Origin: Mesobacillus persicus
Lineage (GTDB): Bacteria; Bacillota; Bacilli; Bacillales; Cytobacillaceae
Reading direction: 5' to 3'
DNA length: 64,000 nt
Assembly (NCBI RefSeq): GCF_900109925.1
Contig: NZ_FOBW01000004.1
Coordinates: forward strand, 1 to 64,000
Shown here piece after piece: positions 15,849 through 25,093 of this stretch; position 1 is the first letter of the stretch; each line of letters starts with the position of its first letter. The translations under genes and the position numbers were made by a program. The notes under the pieces are model-generated. The model was given only the letters and a program-made list of their open reading frames with translations, was not told the DNA's origin and ran no database searches.

Positions 15849-18023
15849 TTAATGTTGTGTAGCAAATTTAGCTTTTGCTTCCTGACGACGGCTATGAAGG
15901 ATTGGCTCAGTATAGCCATTTGGCTGCTCAAGCCCTTTGAAGACAAGATCGCATGCAGCTTGGAAAGCAACAGAATTATCATAGTCGACTGCCATCGGGC
16001 GATATTCAGAATCTCCTGCGTTCTGCTCATCTACCACTTTTGCCATCCGCTTTAGTGTTTCCATCACTTGCTCTTCCGAACAAATCCCATGGCGTAACCA
16101 GTTTGTCATATGCTGACTAGAAATTCTCAATGTCGCACGGTCTTCCATTAAACCGATATTATTGATGTCCGGAACTTTTGAACATCCGACTCCAAGTTCA
16201 ACCCAGCGGACAACATAGCCAAGAATTCCTTGGGCATTGTTATCAAGCTCCTCTTGGACTTCGGCAGGTGACCAATTTGCATTTTCTGCAACAGGAATTT
16301 GAAGAATATCATCGCGTAAATCTTTCACTTCTTTTTTCAAACCATCTTGGACTTCCTTTACATCAACCTGATGATAATGGAGTGCATGTAATGTTGCCCC
16401 TGTTGGAGAAGGAACCCATGCTGTATTGGCTCCAGCTTTTGGATGACCTACTTTTTGCTGAATCATATCGGCCATCATGTCTGGCATTGCCCACATCCCT
16501 TTACCAATTTGAGCTTTTCCTTGGAATCCTACAGACAAACCAGTATACACGTTTGATTTTTCATAACCTTGTAACCATGTGGAAGATTTCATATCGCCCT
16601 TACGTACCATTGGACCCGCTTCCATCGAAGTATGCATTTCATCTCCGGTACGATCAAGGAATCCAGTGTTAATAAAGACAACCCGGTCTTTAACTTCACT
16701 AATACAATTCTTTAAGTTGAGAGAGGTTCTGCGTTCTTCATCCATAACCCCAATCTTTAATGTATGACGCTCCACGCCAATTAAATCCTCAATACGGTTG
16801 AACAGCTCATTCGCAAATGCGACTTCTGCGGAACCATGCATTTTTGGCTTTACAATATAAATTGAACCTTTTAACGAGTTCTGGTACTTTCCATTTCCTA
16901 AAATCGTATGTTTACCGATTAGACTTGTAAACACACCATCAAGAATGCCTTCTGGAATTTCCTGGCCATTTTCATCCAAAACAACATTCGTTGTCATCAA
17001 ATGACCTACATTTCGGATAAATAGCATAGAACGACCGCGAAGCGTAACCTCTGCTCCTGAACCAGATGTATAGGTACGGTCGGGATTCAATGCTCGAGTT
17101 AATGCTTTCCCATCTTTATGGAAGGTGGACGTTAAGTCACCCTTCATTAAACCAAGCCAGTTTCGATAAATAAGCGTCTTATCTTCTGCATCAACCGCTG
17201 CAACTGAATCTTCACAGTCGATGATCGTTGTAACAGCAGATTCTACTAGAATATCTTTCACGCCTGCCTTGTCTGTCTTTCCAACAGAATGGGTGCGGTC
17301 AACTTGAATCTCAAAATGAAGCCCATTATTTTTTAGTAATACCGCTTTAGGTGCTGCTTCGTCACCTTGGTAACCAACGAACTTATTTGATTCTACTAAA
17401 CTAGTTTTCTCTCCGCTTTCGAGTTCGACGGACAACTGCCCATTATCAACGGTATACTGGACAGCCTCCCCATGTGAAGCTCCTTTTAATGGTGCAGCTT
17501 GGTCAAGGAAACTCTTTCCGAATTGGATTACTTTGTCTCCCCGTACTGGATTATAGCCACGGCCTTTTTCAGCACCGTTTTCTTCACTAATTGCATCCGT
17601 ACCGTATAATGCGTCATATAAGCTTCCCCAACGTGCGTTACCAGCGTTTAAGGCATAGCGAGCATTATCACCTGGTACAACAAGCTGTGGTCCCGCTTGA
17701 ATAGCAATCTCATCATCCACATTTGTTGTTTTAATCTCGTAATCTTCTACTACCTGCTCTAAGTAACCAATCTCTGTTAAAAACGCTTTATACTGATTGA
17801 AATCAAAATCATTTTCGCGGTGCCAACGGTCAATCTTTGCTTGGAGCTCATCACGAATCGTTAGAAGTTCTTTATTTTTCGGAGCAAGATCATGAACTAG
17901 CTGCCCAAAGCCTTGCCAAAACGCACTACCTTCTACCTGACTTCCAGGGAGAACTTCAGAATTAACGAAATTATAAAGTTCTTTTGCTACTTGAAGATTA
18001 CCAACCTTTACATACTCTGCCAT
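15849..18023 (-). CDS. glcB: Malate synthase G
   Basis: The 724-residue length and motifs are those of the G isoform: [75 protein letters not shown] and [33 protein letters not shown]. It condenses glyoxylate with acetyl-CoA to malate, the step after glycolate oxidation. Bacilli usually use isoform A with isocitrate lyase; the G form here goes with the glycolate genes. GGAGG lies before the ATG. Confidence 0.97.
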   Translation of the reverse strand: MAEYVKVGNLQVAKELYNFVNSEVLPGSQVEGSAFWQGFGQLVHDLAPKNKELLTIRDELQAKIDRWHRENDFDFNQYKAFLTEIGYLEQVVEDYEIKTTNVDDEIAIQAGPQLVVPGDNARYALNAGNARWGSLYDALYGTDAISEENGAEKGRGYNPVRGDKVIQFGKSFLDQAAPLKGASHGEAVQYTVDNGQLSVELESGEKTSLVESNKFVGYQGDEAAPKAVLLKNNGLHFEIQVDRTHSVGKTDKAGVKDILVESAVTTIIDCEDSVAAVDAEDKTLIYRNWLGLMKGDLTSTFHKDGKALTRALNPDRTYTSGSGAEVTLRGRSMLFIRNVGHLMTTNVVLDENGQEIPEGILDGVFTSLIGKHTILGNGKYQNSLKGSIYIVKPKMHGSAEVAFANELFNRIEDLIGVERHTLKIGVMDEERRTSLNLKNCISEVKDRVVFINTGFLDRTGDEMHTSMEAGPMVRKGDMKSSTWLQGYEKSNVYTGLSVGFQGKAQIGKGMWAMPDMMADMIQQKVGHPKAGANTAWVPSPTGATLHALHYHQVDVKEVQDGLKKEVKDLRDDILQIPVAENANWSPAEVQEELDNNAQGILGYVVRWVELGVGCSKVPDINNIGLMEDRATLRISSQHMTNWLRHGICSEEQVMETLKRMAKVVDEQNAGDSEYRPMAVDYDNSVAFQAACDLVFKGLEQPNGYTEPILHSRRQEAKAKFATQH

Positions 18024-18124
18024 TATCTATTTCCTCCATTCTCTTTACCTCATAGGGACATAATATCACTATTTTTAATACGCTTACAAATTGTTTTCTA
18101 AATATTTTAAAAATAATACCCTTG

Positions 18125-19585
18125 CTAGGATGTTTGAGCAGCTTTCATTTCCTTTTTTATCTCTACACAGCGACCTGGCGACGGGAAGAGCTTCCCAGCA
18201 TTTAATAGATTCTTAGGATTAAAGACTTCTCGGACGTCGGTTTGAGCCGCGATTTCTTCCTCTGTAAAAACAAAACGCATTTCTTCCCGCTTTTCTATCC
18301 CGACACCGTGCTCACCGGTAATTGTCCCGCCAACATCTGCACATACCTTTAAACAAAGGCTACCTGCTTCTAACGCCTTTTCTGTTTCACCAGGTACACG
18401 TGCATCAAAAAGTACGAGTGGATGAAGGTTGCCATCTCCCGCGTGGAAGATATTTGCGATTCTGAGGCCGTATTCATCACTTATTTGATTAATTCTATCC
18501 AGTACGACTGGTAACTTGCTTCGCGGGATGACCCCGTCTTGAACAAGATAATCTGGAGAAATAGCGCCCATTGCTCCGAACCCAGTTTTTCGATTAGCCC
18601 ACCAGCGGCCTCTTTCTGCTTCATCTTGCGCTACCTTTACTTCACGCACATTCCGATTGCGGCAGACCTTTAGAATTTCCTCAATTTGTTCATCAATTCC
18701 AGCAGAAATTCCATCCACTTCAATTAACAAAACAGCGTCAATGTCTTTCGGATGACCGACAGGGAAAGCCGCTGCTTCCACCCCTTCAATTGCGGTTTTA
18801 TCCATCATCTCAAGTGCTGCTGGAACAATCCCTGATGAAATAATATCTGAAACCGCTTGGCTCCCATCTGAAACCTTATCAAAATAAGCTAGTACCGTTT
18901 GCTTCGCTTCCGGATTCTTTAAGATCCGAACAACAATCTTAGTCACTATTCCTAATGTTCCTTCAGAACCAGTGATTAGCCCAAGCAAATCGTATCCAGG
19001 TTCATCTGCAACTCCGTCTTTCCCTATATCAATAATATCACCGTTAGGCATGACAACTTCTAAGCCAAGAATATGATTCGTAGTCACCCCATATTTTAGG
19101 CAGTGAGCACCGCCGGCATTTTCTGCTACATTTCCACCAATTGTACAGCAATATTGGCTTGAGGGATCAGGGGCATAATAATAGCCTTTATCCGAAATAG
19201 AATTCGTTAGTTTTAGATTGACAAACCCTGGCTCGACGACCGCTCTTCGATTTTCCATGTCCACACTTAGAAGGCGTTTCATTCTTACCATCGAGATAAT
19301 GACTTCTTCATTTAACGGAATCGCGCCACCGCTTAATCCAGTCCCTGCTCCTCGCGCGAGAAAGGGCAACTCATTTTCATGGCAGTACTTTACTAGCGCT
19401 GCTACTTCTTGCGTGTCTTTAGGAAAGACCACCGCTTTCGGTAAATGCTTGTGAATTGTAAATCCGTCACAATCATATGCGAGCAAATCCTCTTTGTGAT
19501 AAAGGATTGAACGCCCTCCCCCAACGATAGCAGCAAGGTTGAGGATATGTTTATCCTTTGTCTTAATGGTTTTTACCGCTGCCAT
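18125..19585 (-). CDS. glcD: Glycolate oxidase subunit GlcD (FAD-linked)
   Basis: The 486-residue flavoprotein has a PCMH-type FAD domain (LARGAGTGLSGGAIPLNEEVI, DPSSQYCCTIGGNVAENAGGAHCLKYGVT, GSEGTLGIVTKI) and the GlcD C-terminal domain (NIFHAGDGNLHPLVLFD, GGTITGEHGVGIEK). It oxidises glycolate, or a related 2-hydroxy acid such as lactate, to the 2-oxo acid and passes electrons to GlcF. Its start shares one base with the glcF stop, indicating coupled translation. Confidence 0.95.
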   Translation of the reverse strand: MAAVKTIKTKDKHILNLAAIVGGGRSILYHKEDLLAYDCDGFTIHKHLPKAVVFPKDTQEVAALVKYCHENELPFLARGAGTGLSGGAIPLNEEVIISMVRMKRLLSVDMENRRAVVEPGFVNLKLTNSISDKGYYYAPDPSSQYCCTIGGNVAENAGGAHCLKYGVTTNHILGLEVVMPNGDIIDIGKDGVADEPGYDLLGLITGSEGTLGIVTKIVVRILKNPEAKQTVLAYFDKVSDGSQAVSDIISSGIVPAALEMMDKTAIEGVEAAAFPVGHPKDIDAVLLIEVDGISAGIDEQIEEILKVCRNRNVREVKVAQDEAERGRWWANRKTGFGAMGAISPDYLVQDGVIPRSKLPVVLDRINQISDEYGLRIANIFHAGDGNLHPLVLFDARVPGETEKALEAGSLCLKVCADVGGTITGEHGVGIEKREEMRFVFTEEEIAAQTDVREVFNPKNLLNAGKLFPSPGRCVEIKKEMKAAQTS

Positions 19586-20940
19586 TAAAGATCCCCCTTT
19601 CCGTCCTCTTTTTGATAAGCCCAGTCAAGTAGCTGAACGGTGTGGACAACTTTTTGGTTGCGTCCGTATTTCTGAACCCCAATCGCCATTTGCAACATGC
19701 ATCCTGGATTCCCCATGGAAATCATCTCTACATCTTCTGGAACACTCTGCATTTTATTCTCAAGAACAGCCCCAGCCATTTCTGGATTGGTTATATTGTA
19801 AATCCCAGCACTACCACAGCAGCGATCTGAATTCGGCATGTGAACCATATCCACACCAGGAATATCTAGGAGAATGTCGCGCGGCTCTTGACGGATCCCT
19901 TGACCGTGCGCAAGATGACATGCATCATGGTAAGTAATTCGCTTTTTTAGCTCAGCCTTTGGCTTTTCGTATCCAGTATCATGCAAATGCTTCGAGATAT
20001 CCTCAACCTTTTTGGAAAACTCTTCAGCTTTATCATGCCACTCAGGGTCATCTGGGAATAACTCTGGATATTCCTTCAACATACACCCACAACCAGCAGC
20101 ATTTACAATGACTTTATCTGCGTCTTTGAAAGCCTCAATATTTTTCTTGGCTAGCTCCCTGCCTGTGTCACGGTCACCTGCATGGACATGCAATGCACCA
20201 CAACACCCCTGGTTTTGTGGGATACTCACATCATTTCCGTTACGAGTTAATACATTAATCGTCGCCTGATTAATATCACTGAACATAACATCCATAATGC
20301 ATCCAGTTAAAAAGGCAACTTCCTGCTTTGTTTCTCCCTTTGCTTTAATGACCTTTTCATTTTTGTACTTTTCTTTTACAGGTGGTTTTACTTCAGGCAT
20401 GATTGATTCCATCTCCACCAAATGGTCTGGCATAATCTTTATCAAACCAGTTTTTCTAACAGCCGTTTGCATACCGCTTTTCTGATAAAACTTTAACAGA
20501 CTCCCTAATTTGTTCAAGCGTGTTTGCTTTGGAAAGATTCCTTTTAAGAAAAGCTTACTAACAGTACCTTGCCATCCTGTCAAAGGCATTGCTTGGCGAA
20601 CTTGGCCACGAGCCTCTTCAATCAGTCCACCCACATCGACATCTGCTGGACATGCAGTTGTACAAGCACGGCAATCTAAACAAGCAAAAACGGGGTCGGA
20701 GAAAAATTCATTTAGCTCAATTTTTCCTTCAGCCACTGATTTGATTAAATGAACACGTCCTCTAGGGGAATGTTGTTCCTGTCCTGTTATCTCGTAGGTT
20801 GGACAAGACTCAAGGCACATTCCACAATGGACACAATCTGCCCACTTATTTTCATCCGGGTGATCTTTTGGTAGGTAGTTGCTCAAGGTATTTGTTGCGC
20901 AAGCAGGATTCTGGTTTAAGTCCATCTCTCTTAAACTCAA
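19585..20940 (-). CDS. glcF: Glycolate oxidase iron-sulfur subunit GlcF
   Basis: About 451 residues from TTG 20940, which lies 7 bases after GGAGGG and one base after the upstream stop (ATG 20925 is an alternative). Two 4Fe-4S ligand sets, CVHCGMCLESCP and CLDCRACTTACP, are followed by two CCG domains (NQGCCGALHVHAGD, NAAGCGCMLKEYPELF, DRCCGSAGIYN). It accepts electrons from the flavin subunits, probably at the membrane. Confidence 0.93.
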   Translation of the reverse strand: MSLREMDLNQNPACATNTLSNYLPKDHPDENKWADCVHCGMCLESCPTYEITGQEQHSPRGRVHLIKSVAEGKIELNEFFSDPVFACLDCRACTTACPADVDVGGLIEEARGQVRQAMPLTGWQGTVSKLFLKGIFPKQTRLNKLGSLLKFYQKSGMQTAVRKTGLIKIMPDHLVEMESIMPEVKPPVKEKYKNEKVIKAKGETKQEVAFLTGCIMDVMFSDINQATINVLTRNGNDVSIPQNQGCCGALHVHAGDRDTGRELAKKNIEAFKDADKVIVNAAGCGCMLKEYPELFPDDPEWHDKAEEFSKKVEDISKHLHDTGYEKPKAELKKRITYHDACHLAHGQGIRQEPRDILLDIPGVDMVHMPNSDRCCGSAGIYNITNPEMAGAVLENKMQSVPEDVEMISMGNPGCMLQMAIGVQKYGRNQKVVHTVQLLDWAYQKEDGKGDL

Positions 20941-20941
20941 A

Positions 20942-22246
20942 TTATATCCCTCCAATATATCGTTTTGGATTCATAATTCTATTGGGGTCCATTTTTACTT
21001 TTATCCCTTCGAGAAGAGGGAAATAGGAGGGCTTTTCACCCCAAACATCAACCTTACCATTTAGGGAATCTGGCAAATGCTTAACTATCGCATAACCTCC
21101 CAATTTCACAGCAAACTCACGCAATTGCCTGATTGATTGCTCAACATCATCTCTAGATCCACGAAGTACAATTTGGCAAATTCCAGTACCCAGCCCACCA
21201 TGCGCTTCTGCCTTTACCGAATAGCTGTCGGAGATTAATTGACACTCTCTTGTCACCTCAAGAATGTTCAGATTGACTACACCGATTTTTAACGCGGCAA
21301 TTTTCTCACTAGGAATATCGGAACCTCTTTGCCCTCCTTTTGGTCCTGCTGTATAAACTTGCTTCCAGAAAGAGATAGCCTTATCTTCGTCTAGTATTGT
21401 GAGGTTACTATGTTCTGGGATGAGACGTTTGATAAATTCCTCTTGGTAACGAACAGAACTCTCTACGTCTTCTAAGCTAATTGCTAAAGTATAGGCATTC
21501 TCATTCAAAAGCTTTGCTGCCAATGCTGGGTTAAATAATTCTAGGGCGATAGGCTCCATCATCGAATCAAGTAGTTTCGTTGCAAACACACGTACTTCAT
21601 CAAGATTGCCACTTGGAAAGGATACAAGAAGAAGGCTTTCACACTTTTGCAGTGGTCTAAGCTTCAAAGTGACTTCTGAAATAACTCCTAACGTTCCCAT
21701 TGATCCAATAAATAGTTTATTCATGTCATAACCGGCGACATTCTTAACGACTCTCCCACCGGACCTTATCACTTTTCCATTCGGGTAAATGGTTCTAAGT
21801 CCAATGACACAATCCCTAGCTGTTCCGTATCCCAACCGTTTGGGACCGCTGTCATTTGCGGCAATCACTCCACCAATCGTAGCGAATTCTGGCCACGAAG
21901 GATCAAGTGCGACTTTTTGGTGATGTTTAGCTAGATATTCTTGCAGTTCTGTATATCGGGTACCTGATTTTACGGTAACGGTCATATCCCCGACTGTATG
22001 CTCGACAATCCCCGTATATTCAGCTAAAGATAACCTAATATCCACTGTTTCTACTAAGGTTCCTTCTCCGCTCTTTGTACCACCGCCAATGATAGAAATG
22101 GTTTTTGTATGTTCATTACAGTACTTTACAATCTGAGCGATTTCTTCCTCTGTGTGTGGGTAAACGGTAACATTGCTGTCTTCTGTCAGCACTTTCACAT
22201 CTGGTAAAATCGCTTTCAATTCAGCTAGTAGCTCTGCTGTAACCAA
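20942..22246 (-). CDS. glcE: FAD-binding glycolate oxidase subunit (GlcE-like)
   Basis: The 434-residue protein has a PCMH FAD-binding domain (IIGGGTKSGEG, DPSWPEFATIGGVIAANDSGPKR, SMGTLGVISEVTLKLRP) and the shorter C-terminal part of GlcE subunits. It is the first enzyme gene after the regulator. The B. subtilis glcD-glcF locus lacks this third subunit, so the operon here resembles the three-subunit E. coli oxidase more closely. Confidence 0.88.
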   Translation of the reverse strand: MVTAELLAELKAILPDVKVLTEDSNVTVYPHTEEEIAQIVKYCNEHTKTISIIGGGTKSGEGTLVETVDIRLSLAEYTGIVEHTVGDMTVTVKSGTRYTELQEYLAKHHQKVALDPSWPEFATIGGVIAANDSGPKRLGYGTARDCVIGLRTIYPNGKVIRSGGRVVKNVAGYDMNKLFIGSMGTLGVISEVTLKLRPLQKCESLLLVSFPSGNLDEVRVFATKLLDSMMEPIALELFNPALAAKLLNENAYTLAISLEDVESSVRYQEEFIKRLIPEHSNLTILDEDKAISFWKQVYTAGPKGGQRGSDIPSEKIAALKIGVVNLNILEVTRECQLISDSYSVKAEAHGGLGTGICQIVLRGSRDDVEQSIRQLREFAVKLGGYAIVKHLPDSLNGKVDVWGEKPSYFPLLEGIKVKMDPNRIMNPKRYIGGI

Positions 22247-22264
22247 ATCAACACCCCCTTATAT

Positions 22265-22957
22265 TTATGCCTTCTCCAAAACACTACTTTTCAAAAGCGT
22301 CTCTACAGTTGTTAGATGAAGCATCATCTCTTGCCCAGCCAGCTTTGGGTTTTGCTCTTTTATTGCTTGAAGAATGGTAACATGTTGCTGATCAATTTTT
22401 CTTACGAGACTTATATCCTCTTCAATTTGCTTGTAGAACTCAATCATGACTTTCTTCATCGCTGAAGAAATAAACTCTACTAACTGAAGTAAGATTTCAT
22501 TCCCTGAAGCCTTTGCAATTAACATATGGAAGCTATAGTCAGATCCCCATCCCGTATCAGTTTGGTTTGAAAGGAGGACCTCCATTTCAGAAATCATTTC
22601 TTCAGAGCGATTGATTGACGCCATCTCCGCCATTCCTGTTTCAAGTATTTTCCTCACTTGGAATAGTTCATGAACGTCCTTGATGCTAGGCAGTAGGACT
22701 TGGCTCTTAAATAAGCTTGAAGAGTCAAAACCACAGATATAAGTTCCTTCACCGTGCTTAACCTCAACCGTTCCTTTGCCCTTTAAGGTTGTTATCGCAT
22801 CTCGAACTGCGGAACGCCCAACACCGAACAATTCACAAAGCTCGCGAACAGAAGGGAGTTTTTCGCCAATGGTGAATTCCCCTGATTCAATCATTAATTC
22901 AATTTGTTCTACAACACGATCTGAAACCTTTTTATTTCTAATCTTCTCCACGTTCAA
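22265..22957 (-). CDS. GntR-family (FadR subfamily) regulator of the glycolate operon
   Basis: The 230-residue protein has an N-terminal winged helix (EKLPSVRELCELFGVGRSAVRDAITTLKGKGTVEVKHGEGTY) and an FCD effector domain (about residues 90-220) with conserved His and Asp/Glu positions. It heads the operon, 18 bases before glcE. FadR-type FCD regulators commonly bind organic acids such as glycolate, lactate or pyruvate (E. coli GlcC, LldR). It probably responds to glycolate and acts on its own promoter and on the permease leader. Confidence 0.9.
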   Translation of the reverse strand: MNVEKIRNKKVSDRVVEQIELMIESGEFTIGEKLPSVRELCELFGVGRSAVRDAITTLKGKGTVEVKHGEGTYICGFDSSSLFKSQVLLPSIKDVHELFQVRKILETGMAEMASINRSEEMISEMEVLLSNQTDTGWGSDYSFHMLIAKASGNEILLQLVEFISSAMKKVMIEFYKQIEEDISLVRKIDQQHVTILQAIKEQNPKLAGQEMMLHLTTVETLLKSSVLEKA

Positions 22958-22996
22958 GTAACTCTCACCGCCTTTGGAGATATCACATATCTGATA

Positions 22997-23015
22997 AGTG
23001 TTTTATCTAAACACT
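22997..23015. promoter_or_regulatory. Operator-like inverted repeat at the glycolate operon promoter
   Basis: AGTGTTTTATCTAAACACT has perfect 7-bp arms with a 5-base centre. It directly follows the -10 box of the operon promoter and would overlap the transcription start. It differs from the TNGTNNNACNA site in the permease leader. Confidence 0.6.
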
Positions 23016-23044
23016 ATTAAACCACTATAATTAGGGAATTTCAA
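23016..23044 (-). promoter_or_regulatory. Promoter of the glycolate operon
   Basis: On the minus strand TTGAAA (23044-23039), 17 bases, TTTAAT (23021-23016), about 60 bases before the regulator start codon. Confidence 0.6.
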
Positions 23045-23105
23045 TTAATTTTTTAAATTTATAAAAAAATCTAAATCTTGTAATATCCACCCTTTTTTCT
23101 CATAT

Positions 23106-23139
23106 AAAAAGCGCAGGAGTTTATACTCCTACGCTTTTT
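23106..23139 (-). terminator. Terminator of the cell wall hydrolase gene
   Basis: AAAAAGCGCAGGAGT pairs with ACTCCTACGCTTTTT (one mismatch). Confidence 0.9.
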
Positions 23140-23147
23140 GTTGGCTA

Positions 23148-23750
23148 TTATTTTGCAAAACGATGATTTCCAATCACTACTGTTACCTGGCGTGAGAAGA
23201 TCCATTCACTACTTGCTGTTTTTGGGTTATAGAAGAATAATGATCCGCTTCCTTGCCCGCGGAAGGTAAGGGCTTCATTTACTGCTCTTTTCGCTTCCGC
23301 ATCTGCTGGTTTATTAATTTCGCCATTCTGAACTGGAGTAAAGGCATAATATCCATTCGCCTTTTCATGGACAACACCGCTAACAGTGTTAGGAAATTCC
23401 TTACTAGCAACTCTGTTTAGAACAACCGTCGCAACTGCTACTTTTCCTGCGTATGGTTCCCCTTTTGCTTCAGCATGCACGAGGCGGGCCATTAAGTCCT
23501 TTTCGGCTGCAGTAACGCCAGTAACACTAGGAATAGTTAGCCTTTGACCAGGGTAAATCAAGTTAGAAGTTCTATTATTAGTCTGTTTTAATTGATTTAA
23601 ACTCACACCATATTTAGAGGCAATTTTCCAAAGTGTATCACCTGATTTAACCGTATATTGTGTAGCCGCATCTGCATTTGGAAGGAAAGCTGTTAATGTT
23701 AGTGAGGCAACCATTGCCATTGCTAGTCCAATTTTTTTAAAGTTTTTCAT
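23148..23750 (-). CDS. LysM-containing cell wall hydrolase (SleB/CwlJ-type domain, YkvT-like)
   Basis: The 200-residue protein has a signal peptide ending in ADA (about residue 28), one LysM repeat (YTVKSGDTLWKIASKYGVSLNQLK, about 32-75) and a hydrolase-2 domain (about 85-198) with LVHAEAKGEPYAGKVAVATVVLNRV. It is a secreted peptidoglycan hydrolase of the spore-cortex lytic enzyme family; the short form with LysM resembles YkvT rather than SleB. AGGAGG precedes the ATG. Confidence 0.88.
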   Translation of the reverse strand: MKNFKKIGLAMAMVASLTLTAFLPNADAATQYTVKSGDTLWKIASKYGVSLNQLKQTNNRTSNLIYPGQRLTIPSVTGVTAAEKDLMARLVHAEAKGEPYAGKVAVATVVLNRVASKEFPNTVSGVVHEKANGYYAFTPVQNGEINKPADAEAKRAVNEALTFRGQGSGSLFFYNPKTASSEWIFSRQVTVVIGNHRFAK

Positions 23751-24128
23751 TTGTGTACCTCCTAGTAGTCTCGTATGTCTCTACTAGTAGGCTATCAGGT
23801 GTAACATAGTGAATCATTAACCAAAAAGTGGAAGATGTTGATAGGTTACTAGAGTCCTTTCTGTGGACTGGCTTTGTACTAGGTGCGGAAAAATACCCCA
23901 CTGGTGTTAAACTACCATATTTAAACTTACCTACCGGTTTATGGATGTATTTTTACAGACTGATACATGACTGTAAAAGTTCCTATGACGTTTTTAATAG
24001 CAAAGCTTTTTAAAGGATATTGTTGATTTTCCTCAAAAGATGATTGGAAAGGGACTCGATTTTTGTGGTAGGGAAGAAAAACTTAGATACGTCTATGAGG
24101 ACGAGCTCCTCCTTGTTTTCATCTACAA

Positions 24129-24232
24129 CGGGCTTATGAAGATGAGTTCTTGCTAGATTCCCACGCGTTTTCATCTTCATCGAGCTTATGACGATGGTTT
24201 CTTACTAGACTCCCCTCGTTTATTTTCATCCT
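24129..24232. repeat. Degenerate tandem repeat, period about 52 bases
   Basis: Two units starting at 24129 and 24181 share GCTTATGA-GATG, TTCTT-CTAGA-TCCC and a GTTT-TTTTCATC block, with scattered substitutions; a partial third unit may precede them (GAGCTCCTCCTTGTTTTCATC). Confidence 0.5.
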
Positions 24233-24360
24233 TCAACAAGTCCCGAGACAGCTCGTCGTACCTTTTTGTTCTTCACTAACTGGACTGAGCGGAATTAAGT
24301 CAACAGGCCAGTTAGCAGTGAACATCATCTGTATTAAATTTTGCAATTTTGATTTTGACA

Positions 24361-24391
24361 AAAAAATTACCGAGAAAGATACCCTTCTCGG
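24361..24391 (-). terminator. Terminator of dps
   Basis: CCGAGAA and TTCTCGG form a 7-bp stem followed on the minus strand by TAATTTTTTT. A second hairpin (GACAGCC/GGCTGTC, 24398-24416) lies between it and the gene. Confidence 0.8.
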
Positions 24392-24425
24392 CAATCAGAC
24401 AGCCGTGGTGGCTGTCTTCATTTTA

Positions 24426-24866
24426 TTATCTTCCAAGGAAAGAATTAAGCATCCATACATGTTTTTCTAAGCTCGAATGAATGGATAATAGTAGATCACC
24501 AGTCGTTTCATCATTAGTCCCGGCAGCTAGTTCCATTCCTTTCTTTAATTCTGTAATAAGCACTGAAAAATCCTCTACTACAGTCGCAACCATCTCAGAT
24601 GCTGTTTCGCCACCTTCTGCTTCTTTAATAGAAGAAAGTTCTAAGCATCCGCTCATGGTAGCAACAGGCTTATCCCCTAATGCAAGCAAACGCTCGGCCA
24701 GTTCATCAATATGTAGGGCCGCTTCATTATATAATTCCTCAAATTTTGCATGAAGGGTAAAAAACTCAGGACCCGTTACATACCAATGGTAGTTATGTAG
24801 TTTAATGTAAAGAACGCTCCAGTTCGCAATCTGTTGGTTTACCGCCAAAGTTAATTCTGTTTTCAA
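24426..24866 (-). CDS. dps: Dps-family DNA-protecting ferritin
   Basis: The 146-residue protein has the Dps ferroxidase ligands in the right spacing: His27 and His39 ([21 protein letters not shown]) and Asp54, Glu58 ([13 protein letters not shown]), equivalent to His31/His43/Asp58/Glu62 of Listeria Dps. It forms a dodecamer that oxidises and stores iron and shields DNA from peroxide. B. subtilis has two such proteins (Dps and MrgA); which one this matches was not resolved. No clear PerR box was found upstream. Confidence 0.93.
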   Translation of the reverse strand: MKTELTLAVNQQIANWSVLYIKLHNYHWYVTGPEFFTLHAKFEELYNEAALHIDELAERLLALGDKPVATMSGCLELSSIKEAEGGETASEMVATVVEDFSVLITELKKGMELAAGTNDETTGDLLLSIHSSLEKHVWMLNSFLGR

Positions 24867-25010
24867 GTCAATTCCTCCAATTCCTATATTTTCATACTAA
24901 TTATAGACTAATTGCAATCCATTTCGATTGAGAAACCCAAATGTTCACAGTAAGTTCAAGATCTTACAGTTCAACCTTCTATAGTTTTTTCTGAATATAT
25001 TTCAAATTGG

Positions 25011-25040
25011 TTGACAGGACGAATATTCAAACGATATAAT
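25011..25040 (+). promoter_or_regulatory. Promoter of the YceI-family gene
   Basis: A perfect TTGACA (25011-25016), 18 bases, then a perfect TATAAT (25035-25040). Confidence 0.8.
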
Positions 25041-25075
25041 TTATCTCGAATTAAGTTATTTTTAAATCGAGATAA
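25041..25075 (+). promoter_or_regulatory. Inverted repeat in the YceI leader, MarR/MhqR-like half sites
   Basis: TTATCTCGA (25041-25049) and TCGAGATAA (25067-25075) are perfect 9-bp inverted arms 17 bases apart, right after the -10 box. Each arm matches a half of the MhqR-type operator known from B. subtilis (ATCTCGAATTCGAGAT). It may be an operator pair or a leader hairpin. Confidence 0.5.
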
Positions 25076-25093
25076 TATTGGAGGAGAAACCAA

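Larger units (their letters stand above)
23751..24425. other. Intergenic region with degenerate repeats; no gene
   Basis: About 675 bases. It holds the upstream region of the hydrolase gene, a degenerate roughly 52-base tandem repeat (24129-24232) and the dps terminator. An open frame at 23828-24013 has no ribosome site or recognisable product. Confidence 0.6.

Noticed and set aside
23828-24013. 61-codon open frame
   Set aside because: No ribosome site, no recognisable product, lies in a degenerate repeat-containing region.
24867-24960. PerR box upstream of dps
   Set aside because: The AT-rich CTAATTATAGACTAAT stretch does not fit the 7-1-7 palindrome.
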